Part shown: one piece after another, positions 1 to 12,500 of the stretch
Layout: every line of letters starts with the position of its first letter
Numbering within the stretch: position 1 is the first letter of the stretch
DNA from: Typhlomys cinereus
Taxonomy: Eukaryota; Chordata; Mammalia; Rodentia; Platacanthomyidae
Assembly: GCA_023101885.1 (NCBI GenBank)
Contig: JALPQD010000138.1
Span: 984,542-1,048,541 of the forward strand
Direction: 5' to 3'
DNA length: 64,000 nucleotides
The notes under the pieces: model-generated
The model's database searches: none
Told to the model about the DNA's origin: nothing
Seen by the model: the letters and a program-made list of their open reading frames with translations, nothing else
Program-made: the position numbers and the translations under genes

Positions 1-420
1 GCCCTCCACCTCTCTGCCCACTGAAGCCAAGGGCACGTGCCACAGCTCTGCAGCTGATCTCGGGGAAGCTGCACCACCCTAATGTTGCTGTCACTCTCTC
101 CAAGTGCTCAGAGCTGGCTGGTCAGCAGATGCAGAGACGCCACTGCCAAAGTGCCCACATCCCCGTGCTTCCGGCAGGTTGCCAGCAGGAAAGAGCAAGC
201 GGGCCAGGAAGGCATTTGATGGGCAGGATCTAGTTCCCATTTAGAGCTGTGACTATAAGGCAGCTGGAAAATGGGGCTTTTGGTTGGCTGGTTTCCAACC
301 TCTGCAGAAATGGAAGAAGCATTTGGAGACAGGCGTGACAGACTTTGGAGCACGCAGAAGACACCTACTCTCTTCTTATCAATGAACCCAACACACACAC
401 TAGGAGAATAAGTACTCTGT
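1..420. other. Intergenic flank 3' of TTC12
   Basis: Mostly unique-looking sequence with no exon that I can recognise. ANKK1 is the expected next gene to the left in mammals, but nothing here resembles its kinase or ankyrin regions. Confidence 0.5.
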
Positions 421-440
421 TCTGGAGTATTTCAAAGGAC

Positions 441-446
441 TTTATT
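441..446 (-). terminator. TTC12: TTC12 poly(A) signal AATAAA
   Basis: On the minus strand AATAAA lies 67 nt after the stop codon. A GT-rich stretch at about 386-404 is placed as a downstream element should be, so cleavage near 420-430 is expected. The 3' UTR would then be only about 70-90 nt. Confidence 0.8.
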
Positions 447-512
447 AATATAGCAATAACCCTTAGCATGTGTTAATGTGCTCACAAAAGAGACACACAC
501 ACACCAAGGCTC

Positions 513-588
513 TCAAGAGTCATTGATGAGCTTTGCTGCCGAGTGGAGAATTTCTAGCCCATGAAGCTCTCTCAGCCGAGTGGCAAAC
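513..588 (-). CDS. TTC12: TTC12 coding exon 21 (last exon, stop at 513-515)
   Basis: 76 coding nt, residues 680-704. The acceptor cttgcacag is followed by [20 protein letters not shown] and LINDS-stop. The LHGLEIL core and the DS-stop end match the family C-terminus, so the gene is complete in the window. Confidence 0.92.
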
Positions 589-3500
589 CTGTGCAAGCAG
601 AACACACGATCCAGGTCAGGGTGCACATTTCAGAGCCACCTGCAGGTGGAGGCTGCTGGGAATATGGGTCCTATCACACTGGGACGAGTGGGAAGCGGCA
701 CTGGCACTGGGGAGACCTAAAGATCCAAGTCAGGGGGAGGTGCTCAGAGAACCCGCTGATCACGTGGGGTTGGACTCTCTGGGGACACATCCCCCCTTCC
801 TCAGCAGGTTGCCACTTTGAGTTCATCCTGCCAAATGTGCCTTCCTTTCTATGGAAGAAAGATTTTATGCGTTCCTTCCATTTGGTGAATCAGATATAAC
901 TTGAAAGGTCCTTAGGTGTCATCCAAGTCGGTCCTCTCATTTTATGAGAGGAATCAGGTGTGGAGCCACAGGGAGCACCTTCCAGAAGCAGGCAGGGTGG
1001 GGTGCTTAAGCACACAACAGGCCAGGGCAGGGAAGCAGAGTTCCAGCCCAGGCCTCTGCTCTGGCTTGCTGGGCGGCCTCAGAGGCGTGGCACTGCTGCG
1101 TGTTTCCGCAATCTGTTTTCTCCAGCAGGAGAACGTTACCCCCATTAGACATCCTTCCATTTGTTCAGAGCCAGGCCAGCAAGTGAATATAGAACTAGGG
1201 GCCTGATCCTTCCTGGACAGTAACAAGAGCTGAGAAGCCAAGTGTGTGGTGCACACCTGCAATCCCAGCCTGGGGGAGGGGCGCGAGGGGAGGGGGGCAG
1301 GAGACTATGAGTTTGAGATCAACCTGGGCTGCAAAGCAGCTTGGGTAGGCTACGGTCAGACCTGTCCTGAAAAAAAAAAAAGAAAAAGAGAAGACGGAGG
1401 GAGAGGAAGAGGGCGAAGGAGAGGAAGGGAGGGAGAGAAAAAGAGGAGAGAGAGAAAAAGGTTATAGTTTGGATACTAAATGCCTTCAAAGGTTCGTATG
1501 CTGCCTTGGTCCCATGGAACTATCAGATGGAATCTTCAGTGGCGAGGCCCAGCGGGAGGAAACTGGGTCACTGGGGTGCATCTTCCGGAGAGATTTTGGT
1601 GCCCAGGGTCTCCTGCGTCTCTCTCTCTCTCTGCTTCCTGGCCACCATGGTGTGAACAGCGAGGACCATCCTGTCACATGCACCTGCCATGACGAACTGT
1701 TCCGCCACGGGGCCCAAAGCAGTAAGTACCCAGGGGCTGAAGCCTCTGAAGCTATGGCCCCAAATAAGGCTTTCTTTCTTGTAAGTTGTCTTTCTCAGGC
1801 ATTCTGTCACAGTGATAGAAAGCAGAAAACAAGGGAGAGAGAAGAGATGGCATGTGACAGAGAGGAGAAAGGAGGAAGTAGCACAGTGTAAAAGGACAGA
1901 GAAGAGAACAGCAAGAGGACAGCGCCATGTGCAGGGACGAACCCTGTCAGATGTCTTCCCTCTCTCGGGCTGGGGTCTGCAGCTCCCTAGGTCCCTCAGG
2001 GCTCCCCTCAGGCTTCTGCACATCTAGTGTGCCCTACTCGCGTTGTGATGTGACCAGCACTTGGGTGGCCTGGCTCGGAGGTGGCCGCAGCACACCTGGG
2101 CTCAGCCGTGCACATCTTCCCCAGGGCGATGCCTGCGTTCAGCTGCACGGCTGTGTTCGAGTCGCTGCCTGCCAGCTTCAGCAGCACTTGCAAGAGGTCC
2201 GTCTCCAGCAAGGAAGAGGCGGCGGTGGGGACCTCCATGCAGTTGCCCAGGCAGAGGGCAGCGTTGCCCACCAGAATCTCATCTTCTGAGTTAAGCAGGC
2301 TCATCAAAATGCTCAACTCTACCGGGACAGAAGGGCAAAAGAAACACTTCCAGTGGACCCCCAACAGGAGGCTGGTAAGGGGGACATGAGGGAGCCCGGG
2401 GGGGGGGGAGTGGATGCTCAGTGTCCGCAGGCACTTGGGGAAGGATGCGGTTGCTCTATGTCTCTCAAAGCTGCCTAGACAACCTGTGGTCAGAAAGGTC
2501 CATGTTTTCAAAAGCCCGTCGGTGCTGTGCCTCAATGTCCACCACAGTGGAAGGTGCCACCTGAGTGTGTGTGTGTGTGTGTGAGGGGTGTAGATTTTCA
2601 GAAGGAAACCTGCTGTCACCCAATTATCCTCTGTGTAGTGGGAGGAGGTGTGGAGGAGACTTGCAGGCTATCTTGGGTAGGAGCCTCTAGTATTACTAGC
2701 CGCTGTGGCTTCATATTAGATCATAGGAGAAATTCCAACCCCCCTTTGGTCAAGTGGTAACTTTCAGTCTGTCTATCTTAGGACTGGAGTTAGATCCTGT
2801 ACTCTCTAGGTTAACACCTCAACCCACCCGGAGTTCATGAGTAACATTAGGCTCAACTCTGATGCCTGACCCTTTGTTCACTGAAGGTTGGAGATGTTTT
2901 TCTCTCTTTCCAGGAATAGAAGTGTTAGGTCACAGTAAATAGATAGTGATAGAAAAAAAGTTCTGGGATAATTTGGGGGGAGGGGAGGGGTTGTCCAGCT
3001 TTCTCCATGCTATCTTTGAGTTGCCTGTCAGCCGGGTCTTCAACCTAGCCATTCTACCACTGCTCAGCCAAAAGGATGAGACCTCTCTGATCACAGCTAC
3101 ACTGACAGGGTGCTCCATTAACTCTTAAAGGAGTGATGTCACTGAGTTCTTCCCCCCCCCAGCCTTGGGTCCATCTGCAGCTCCCAGGGTGGGTCACCCT
3201 CAGGATCACAGGCTCCTTAATACCACCTACTTTTATCCAGCCTCATTACTTCTTCCCGAGCCTCGTGGTAGCTATTCGTACAGATGGCGAGAATCTTTAT
3301 GGCATATCGTGGCGCCGTCTCGCCTCCCGTCTAGATTTCAGAATGAAAACAGAAAAGTAAGAGCAAATGCTATGCCTTGGTTCTTCCTGCATGGAAACCA
3401 CAGCGATCATTGGAGCAGGGAGGGTGGCCTTCTGGACGTCTAGAAGAGAAGTAGACTAAGCATGGCATGTGCTTTCTGGGAAAGTAATCACCCTCCCATC

Positions 3501-6500
3501 ATAGCCCACGCCCAGGGCTGGAAAGGCATGCCCATCTCTTGAACACCTGTCAATGCTGGGAGGCTTACTGAGACCTTGGCTTACACAGCGGTGATGCTGT
3601 TCACTAATGGATGCCTGCAAGAGGGAGAACAAATGGCCCTTGGCTTCATTTTACCTTTAAAGACAGAGAACTGATGGTCCTTGTACTTAGAACATTGTAA
3701 GATGTGGCAAATGCCTAGCCTTAATACTGCTCAATGCGGAGTCTTCAACATGCCTGTGTGTATGTAACCAGCAGTCTATGGGCTGGTCCCCCATGTTACA
3801 GAGTGAAATGACAGCCATTGGCCAGGTGCGGACTTCCTTCAGACCTCTCTCCCACCTGCCATCCCCCCATCCTCAGCCCCTTGGTATTCCCCATGGGTCA
3901 GCAGAGCCCCTCCTTTTTCAGAGCACGCTTCTGGGCCTTGTAGTACAGCACTAACACTGACGAGTGGGTCTCACGGGGCACATACATCATGCGTGAACAC
4001 CAGAGATGGCAGCCTCAATCATTCACTTGGCACTTTCCGACCAATCCTCTCTTGAACTCCATGCACTCATTGTATGGGGGGAAATTCCAACATTCCATGT
4101 TCATGTGCAAACCCTGTGACCTCAATGTTTTACCAACAGAGTTATAAGCAGCACACTTCAGGTAATGACAGAAAGCACTGAAAGTCCCTGAACACAATAA
4201 TAGGCCTAGGAATCTTACAGACAGCCATTCAAGTCATCTGTCCAAGTGGCTGTGTTTTCTCAAGTTGGACGATGTAAAGGGCGAGCAATTTCTATGGTCG
4301 TAGCTGAAGCGCAGTCTGCTTGCTTATTCTGCGTTCTTGGTGATGTTTAGGGCACTGTCCAGGTGGACAGGGGGAGGAGACTGTCCTGGAAGCTTTAAGG
4401 GGATAACATCTGAGTGCATTAACTCAACAAAGCCCACCTTCACTGACTGCACCAAGCAGGACATGCCTGGACATGGAGAGGTCGTGACTGATTGGGGTGA
4501 TGTTACCTTCAGGAACTTAATCATTTTTTTCACCACTCCTGCTCGCAGCGCCTTTTCCACAATGCTTAGAGAGGAAGAAAGGGTCCGGCTCAGGACACCT
4601 GCAGCTCTCTGGGTGGACACAAAGAGGACAATTAAATAACCTTTCCAGAAATTCTGATAACCTTCAAAAGGAAAGGAAGAGCCTGGCAAGACAAAAGCCG
4701 TCATTGGTTTTAAAAACAAAATTCATCTCTTAATTTGTTTTTCAATGACAGAAGAAAAAAAAACAGGAAAAAAATGCACATGCTATGTGGACAGCAGCCC
4801 CTTGAGACATATGGACATTCTTTTCCAGGTACATGGTACTAGCGACAGACTGTTCTCAGTTTGATGGGCTGAATGGCAGAGGGAGAATTCAGAAAGCTGT
4901 TCTGGCATACGTCTGCAAAGGTGCTCAAACCATGACACAAAACAGCCCGAGAGATCACTGGCTTTAAAATATGGGCCTGAGTTGGGGAGAAGGCTTAGTG
5001 TTAAAGCCTTTGTCTCACATAAAAATGCCAGGTGGCTATGTAATTCCAGCCCTGGAAGGTCGAGCCTGGAAACCCATAAACAAGGCAACAAGGAGGTAGA
5101 GCAATCCAGGATGATTCCTAGAGTCACCCTTGGGCTTCCACAGGCACTCCACCTCCCCCTCACTGCACATGTACACACACACACACACATGCACACACAT
5201 ACAATAGATGAATAAAAACAAAAACTATGTGCCTGGCTCTTTTGATTATGGAAAATGGAATTGTGAGTGAAATCTTGGGGCCCACTGATGTACACAGGAG
5301 CTCTCAAAATAGGGCAGAGGTAGATTACATGGTACCAACTGGGGGAGTTTCAATTCGAGTTTTTTGGACTCTAGGGGGATTTACAGATATGCACCAATGG
5401 TAGATCTGGAGGCAAGCTTTTGGTATTACTCCAAGGAGTCCATCCACACCATACCTATTGTGAGCAAGACCTCAAAGGTGCTGACAGGCAAACAGGCTGA
5501 GACAAGAACACAGGACAAATACCAAGAGCAGGGACTTACTGTGAGGATTCCTCCATCCTGGCTGTTTAGCAGAGACAGGCACCTTCGACTCACCTCCATG
5601 GCCCACACCTGGAGCCACAGGGAGGAGAAGAGGATGTCTGGATGCCGTGAGAGTTGGAGTCTTCACAATGCTACTTTTGAGAATCAGAACTGACCACTCC
5701 TTCCCGCTACCATCAACGCTCTTTCTGGATTTCCTTATACATCTTCTGTTATATTGCTTAGTCCTTTCCTACATCCGACCTCTTTAACTCCAGGAAATAT
5801 TTTCCTGACATGGGCCATATTTTATTTGACTCTGCAAATGCAGCCCTCACTGCTCAGCTCAGCATACCCTACGTGCGTGGGCAGCTTTCGGAATGAACAC
5901 CGCAGTGACTCCTCTAAAGCTGAACAAAGCGACACAGTGCCCCTCCAGCCCTGGGCATCCCCACTGCCCGTGTTCGAGGGCACAGACCTCTGTTTTCTTA
6001 GGGAATACCTCAACAATGTAAAACAAGTGGATGTGGTCAGGGCACCTCAGGACTCCAGGGAGGGTGACATGAATGTCATGAATGTTGTACCTCAGTGACA
6101 ACGGGGACCTGAAGACACAGGTTCATGATGAGTCCCAGGAGGGTATAGGTGACATCTCTGAACACATCCATGTCCTCCTCGCACTTGCCCTTGAAGACAA
6201 AGTGGCCAGTAATTCGGATTATCAGATGCCCATTATGCCGTTATCATGACATGAAGGATGGGGAGAACCCGGGCACTGATGCTGTGAGTTGGCAGAAGTG
6301 GAAGGCACCTTGAGCTCCTCCACTATGGCCCTCGCGCTCAGCAGAGTCTGGGTCACACAAAAAGGAGCCGTTGACATTAAAGATCGGCTCCCTCACCCCC
6401 CCAATTCTCCATATCTCTCTTGATCTGGAGGAGTATGGTCTACGGTTACAGAAAGGAAAAGCCATAGGGCCCTGGCACCCCGAGAAAAGGAAGACCATCG

Positions 6501-9500
6501 AGAAGAAACCAATGCTCCGCAAAGGACAGAGCCCAACTACGAATGCAAGAGCTGTAGTACCAGGAGGTCCAAGCAGGCATGCCCAAATTCTTCACAGGCC
6601 ATCATGTGCCTCCGGGCGGCAGGGTCGGCACTGAGGTTTCCCATCAGCGCGACGAACCGGCAGAGGGCCGAGGTGCTGGTTAGCTTGGGCTCTCTCTTCT
6701 ACAAGAGAAGGTGGAATCTCGGGGAACAGGCAAAGACAGGACTTTCTAGATGTGTCCCCTCACTCACCAGGAGTCAGAGAGCTTAATGTCACCTGGGTTA
6801 TGTCATCAATGAGGTTGGAGGTACACCCTTGATTTGACTTTTCTCTCTTTTTGGATATATATATATCTGTGTGTGGGGGGGGAACCATGGATTGTGTATA
6901 GAAGAGTACACTTCAGTGTATGTGTCTTTAGAGGCCCAAGGGTGACATCAGGAGTCATCCTGGATTGCTTTACCTCCCTATTATTTTGCTCTGAGGTTCC
7001 CCAGGCTCTGGCTGGAATTTCAGGCCACTGCCATTTCTGTCTGGCATGTTTACATGGGATCTGGGATCTGAACTCAGGTCCTTTTGCTTGCGAGGAAAAG
7101 ACTTTAACCTCTGAACCATCTCACTGGTCCACACCTGGCTTTTCTACCAGCCAGCTAGCTACGAGATGTTGGGTGTGGCTTTGCTCACCAAGGGTCCCCT
7201 AAATCTTCTGAGACTCACAGCAAGCTCTCTAAGGAGAACCCTCACTGTTCTCTGCCTCCTTCACTCACACTGCTATATCCGTCCTCCGGGGAGGATGGCT
7301 TTCTCTCGGGGGACACATCATGGGCCACCCTGGTGACAGTGCTCTGAGGTCTGCTGGAGAGCAGATCCTCTCCTGCTGTCACACGAGCTGCAGCCCGTCT
7401 GTAGCATCCTTCCTGTAGCCAGTCCTGAACATATACTATCTCCACTTGTCCTGCATGCAGTTATTTTAATGACAGAGAACTGTGTGAATTCCAGCAGCAA
7501 AGTCAGTGCCCCAGTGGCTTTGCCCCAGCAGCTAAGTGTCTGCTATGGTGGACAGAAATGGAAGTTTGCTCACCAGAACGGCTGTGAGTGCGGGAAGAAC
7601 ACCTGGGAGGTTGGCCTGGAACCAGACTTGGAATCTGTTGAGAAAACATCAGCTAGGATAATTTCTAAATGACAAACTGTTACATGAGTGTGGCATCTTG
7701 GGTGATATGGTGGGCAGCTAAAAGCAGGGCCGGGGGATTGACAGCATGCATATATAATTCATGCTGAACCAAAAAAAAAAAGTCACTGGGTGTTTTAATT
7801 TTTCTATGCTTGGAGAAATGTCTTTGATCTCAAATAGCAGGTCTCAGCCAACAGCTTTCTTAAGCAGAGGCTGCTGGGATCCTAGACTTCTGACAAGCTG
7901 ACTTCTCACGCCCTGCTTCTGCTCCGAGTCTGGGCATCCTGTGTGTGCCACGCAAGCAGGAAACACACTGTAAGCACGTTAACATATCAGTTTCTGGGAA
8001 GGATCTCACACGCATCCCCACACACCGGCACAGCATTCTACACTCCCAGTGCATGGCGGCCAGTTGACCCTTCTGCAAGCATAAGCGGCTATATTCCATG
8101 ACGCTTCTCTAGGCAAGACGCCTAGTGTGAGGAAATTTAGAAGAAGCCCACAAGATGTGATTAAAGAAGTTACATGAATTCTAAAAACTAAGGCCTTTAC
8201 TGTGTCTCCCAGCACTAAACACAACACACGGGACAGGAAGAAATGGTTACTTGTAATGTCACTGGGGACTTAAGAGGAGGCTCCACCTTCCTGTTTGCTC
8301 ACTCATGCCCATTCAATACAAATGTGACAGGCAGTGACTATATGCCAGCTCTGACTAGAGGGAGGAGGCTTTCTGTAACACACAGTTGGCATGCTTACCG
8401 TGCTGGGCACTGTTTGAAGTAACCCTTCTCCTGATGTCTGCATGGAATGGGTCCTAGGGCTCCTATGGAGACCAAAACTCAAGCCCCTTATGGAGAATCC
8501 TGTAGTATTTGCATGTAACCTATACACACAACCTCCTGTGTACTTTGAATCTTCTCTCCTCATTAGGTACTTATAGCAGTGGATGCAAGGTAAGCGCTAC
8601 TTCAACACTAGCCACAATGCATAGTTTAGGGAGTGACAAGAAAAAAAAGCGTGTCTGCTCAGTGCAGGTGCTGTCCCCCTTCCCCTCCCCCTCTGGCCTT
8701 TTTGATCTGTGATGGACAGAGTCCACAGATGCTGAATCCCCAGACTCAAAGGGCTGTTGCTTCCAGGTCACTGAGGTCTGGGCAGTCCTCCACCTGGAGG
8801 GACCGGGATGAGGGAGGACCACTGAACACACAGGAAGCCCCTCTCGTGATGCTCGGCTGGAGACTGACCCAGCCTCTGTGGAGTCTGTCATTTTTCAGAG
8901 ATCACACAGCTCAAGACAGGCTGAAGAGGAGCTGTCAATTTTTAGAAATAAGAAACACAATGACCTTTCTTCTAGAGCCAGCTCTGTGAGCAGTTCCATG
9001 GCGCTATTGGCCTTCTTATCTGAGCAATCAAGAAATGACAGCAGGGCTTCCAACAATCTGGAAAAAAAAACACACACACATTTAAAAAAATGGGCTAGAG
9101 AGATGGCTCAGGGGTTAAGACCCTGTCTCACAAGCAGAAGGTCCTGAGTTCTGATCTCAGATCCCACATAAAAAATGGCAGGTGTAAATAGCGAAGGCCT
9201 GCACTTCTGGCCCTGGTGGGTGGAGCCTGGGAAATCCCAGAGCAAAACAAGAAGATAGAAGCAATCCAGGATGATTCCTAAAGCCACTCTTGGTCCTCCA
9301 CAGGGACACACAGTGCTCTCTGATAAACACACACATAAACAAACTAATGCCTCAGAATGGGCTGTCTTCCAACTCTCAGCATCCCTGATAAGGTGCCCTT
9401 GCATGGACTCTATTAAAGAGTCAGTGCCTGGAAGAGAAAAGCTAAGAAGATAGTCTGATCACGCCATCCCAGGAGGTCCAGCTCCTTGTCCACCTAGACA

Positions 9501-12500
9501 GACAATTACATCCTTCGGCGATGCTGTCTTCATTCTGTATGAATTCCCAGGAAGCCAAACAGTTTTAACTAATGTTTGCTGGCATCAGCTTGAAAGGAGT
9601 TTCTGGTTCTCTGCCATGTGACTCTGTCTTGGCCAAGTTCATTTAACTGGGATCACATCTAAATGGTACCCTTACTAATCTGTTCAAGACTAAAGTGGAA
9701 GGGCTCTCTAAGAAGACAGGTGACAGGGAGAAATAGTTAGTATGATATTGACAGGCTGGTGAACACAGTAGACGAATTTAATACAGTTAAACTCAAGAGT
9801 CCTCTACTGAGAGCTGGAGCTCCTACGTAAGTCACAGAACTTTACAACTCATTCATTTGGAAAAGATTTAAAGGCTTTGAGCTGATGGCAACACAGTCTT
9901 GTCACATAGTGTGTTGTAGCTAATGTAATCTTGGGCTGCTCAGACAGGCTGCCTGGCAAAACACGGGCAGAATGACGAGACCCCTTCGGCAAACACACAC
10001 ACAAGGCATTCCCAACATGCAAGTGCCTGGCTCAGCACTGTGCTCCCGGTCTGTGGTGACACATGTGCCAATAATGAAGGAAGTAAGCTGCTTTAGGGGT
10101 GTGCTGGAACAGACACATGCTAAGCGGGCCTTAGAGTCGACAGGGCAGGCGAGGTGGGGGAAGAAGATGAAGACAGTTTCAATAGCAAACATTTCGGATG
10201 AATCTGGACAGAGGTGTTAGCATTTATGCATTCAGTCAACAGCACTGAACTGGTACTGACTGTTGCCAGTGGGTAGGTTCTGGGGCTACACTGATGAAAA
10301 GGGATGTCCTGGCCCTTGAGAGTTTGCAGGGCAGAGCACGAAGGGAAGAGTTCGCCCATGAATTCTCAGGCCCTGAGGCATCCTTGGGGATTTTCAGAAA
10401 GCGGGGGCCAGGGAGAGCTAGACGGCAGTTCACGGTGAACCTTAGGGGCCCGCTGACTTAAGGGACTTAAACACTGAGGTCCACCGTCTCCAGAGTGTGA
10501 CCAGTAGGATGATATGCCTGGTGGGGGAGGGGCAGCTCTCAGCCTCCCAAGGGAAGAGGTTCTTGGAGACTGTGTTTTAACCCAGTGACTCCCAGACACT
10601 CTATCTCAAGAGCTGGAGAGATATCTTACAGGCCGTGGAGAATTACTTCAGAATTTCAAGAAGGAAACCAAGAGGACAGGTGTGGATTTCACAAACATCC
10701 CTTTGCTGGAATAGTGGAAGGCAGATGCAAGGAGGTAGGACAAGAGGCAGAGAATCCCACTAGGGAATTGGTGACTCTTCTGATGATGAAGGCTAAGAGA
10801 CCCACTGTGGCAGCGGCAGCAGAAGAGCCGTCAACTCGGAGGAAGCATTAAAGACAGGGTAGGCAGGGTGGGAAGGTGATGCAGGAGGTGCTGATGAGAA
10901 AACACTGGTTATCTCAGGAGATCCAGGTGGTGGAGGACTGGCTTCTGAAGAATTATTAAGTTTATGGTGTTCATAGCTGTTGAGACAGAGATGTGCAGCA
11001 GTGGAAGGGCGCTGCCATCTGCATTTTAGGGCAGACCAGAGTGTGCCACTTAGCGTCACAGATGGGCCAGGACCCTGCCATCCCTCGCTTGGAAGGGTGA
11101 CAGCATGAGGGGGTAGTGAAGGACTCTAAGAAGGAAACTCAGGAAGGATGACATCCTGACGGCCATGGTGTGACGTTTCTAAAAGGGCTTAGTAAGAGAA
11201 TCCAATGCTGCAAGGCAGTCAGGCAAGAACGAGACGGAAAAGAGCCCTGTGGGGTATTTGAGAGTGCAGCACTCACTTGGAGACCCCTGGGTCACTTTGT
11301 ATCAGTCGGTTGTGGGAGAAGCCTATGGAAATGGCATGCACTTAGAAAACACTGTTGTCTTTACATTCTACAGCATTAGGCAAAGACCAAATGTGATACA
11401 CATTCAGCAGACCTTTCGTAATCTAGATCTGGCCTTGGGGCAGAATGTCACGGGATGGGCAGTCTGGCAGTCAGGGTAACTCTGGAAGTGCATAGAAAGA
11501 TCCCCCAGCCTGGCCTCAGTCAAGCATAAGCAAATACAGTGAATGTTGTGAGACTTCTGTGGGCAGTGTGTACGGGCTGGACCAGTCCACCAGAGGGAGG
11601 CACTGGCATTGTCCACTGGCACTGTCTGAAGTGGGGCTGGATTGTCTAGAATCCAGCTAAATCCAAGCTTCTGCAGATCCTTGATTTCCCCAGGAGTGCA
11701 CTCCAGTGTCCCTGCTGCCAGAAATAATTTGTTTTAGAGTTAGTTCAGAGTTCTCCTTTGCCAGTTTAAATCTGTTTTCTCTGTCTTGTCAATAAATCTG
11801 AGTTGTGTCCTGGATGAGGCAACCATCTAAGGTCATCCTGGTGAGACATACCAATAGGCTCCCTCACCATGTGACAAACACTTACCCTAACTGCACTCTT
11901 AACCTGTACAGGACAGAGTGTTCCCTCCTACCTCCTTTTGCTCGGAGGCAGATTTCTGCTCTTTTGCCAAGCAGCTGTCCCTGGGGATGGAACACAGGTC
12001 AGAGATAGTCTCATGTAGTTAATAAATGCACCGTCCCCCAATTTAGGCCCCTAAATAATATGCCTTAAAGTTAAAAACAATGATTATAAAAATATTGAGT
12101 GCATACCAAAGGTCAGGCTTCTTACTGTTTGCTGTTTGCTGGTTGGCCTCATAGACTTCCCTTCCATTCTATCTAACTCTACAGAAGCAGCAGGTGATCT
12201 GTTATGTCGTTCCACACAAACAGGAGTAAGCAGTCACTTTTATTAAAAAAAAAAAAAAGACAAATCCAACTGGTGCGACCCTGTGTTAAACAGGTATTGA
12301 GGTGTGGCATCATAGCAAGGGATGAGATATAACAAGGGAATGTTACGAGGAGAGAGGCTTTCACATGCCATCTTTAAGCCACCAGTCACTGTATTTACTC
12401 TTTTCTTATTATGTGGAAAAGAGCAAGTCAGGCTCCATTTTGCTTAAGCACAAAAACGCAGAAAAGGATCCTAATAGGTCATCATTTGTGAGCTACACAT

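Larger units (their letters stand above)
589..2095 (-). other. TTC12: TTC12 last intron
   Basis: Holds a B1-like SINE (about 1240-1398), a GA-rich tail (1370-1460) and an LTR-like repeat (about 1470-1835). The rest shows no feature that I can name. Confidence 0.7.

Noticed and set aside
1..420. Possible ANKK1 exon next to TTC12
   Set aside because: Expected neighbour by mammalian gene order, but no kinase or ankyrin coding segment can be read here.
2008..2619. 203-codon minus-strand open frame taken as one exon
   Set aside because: Only 2096-2318 matches TTC12. The upstream part contains the acceptor, a G-run and a (GT)n, and the downstream part runs past a usable donor, so the true last exon is at 513-588.
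4976..5030. tRNA gene candidates at SINE heads
   Set aside because: The heads keep A and B boxes but lack a foldable tRNA cloverleaf. They are SINE promoters.
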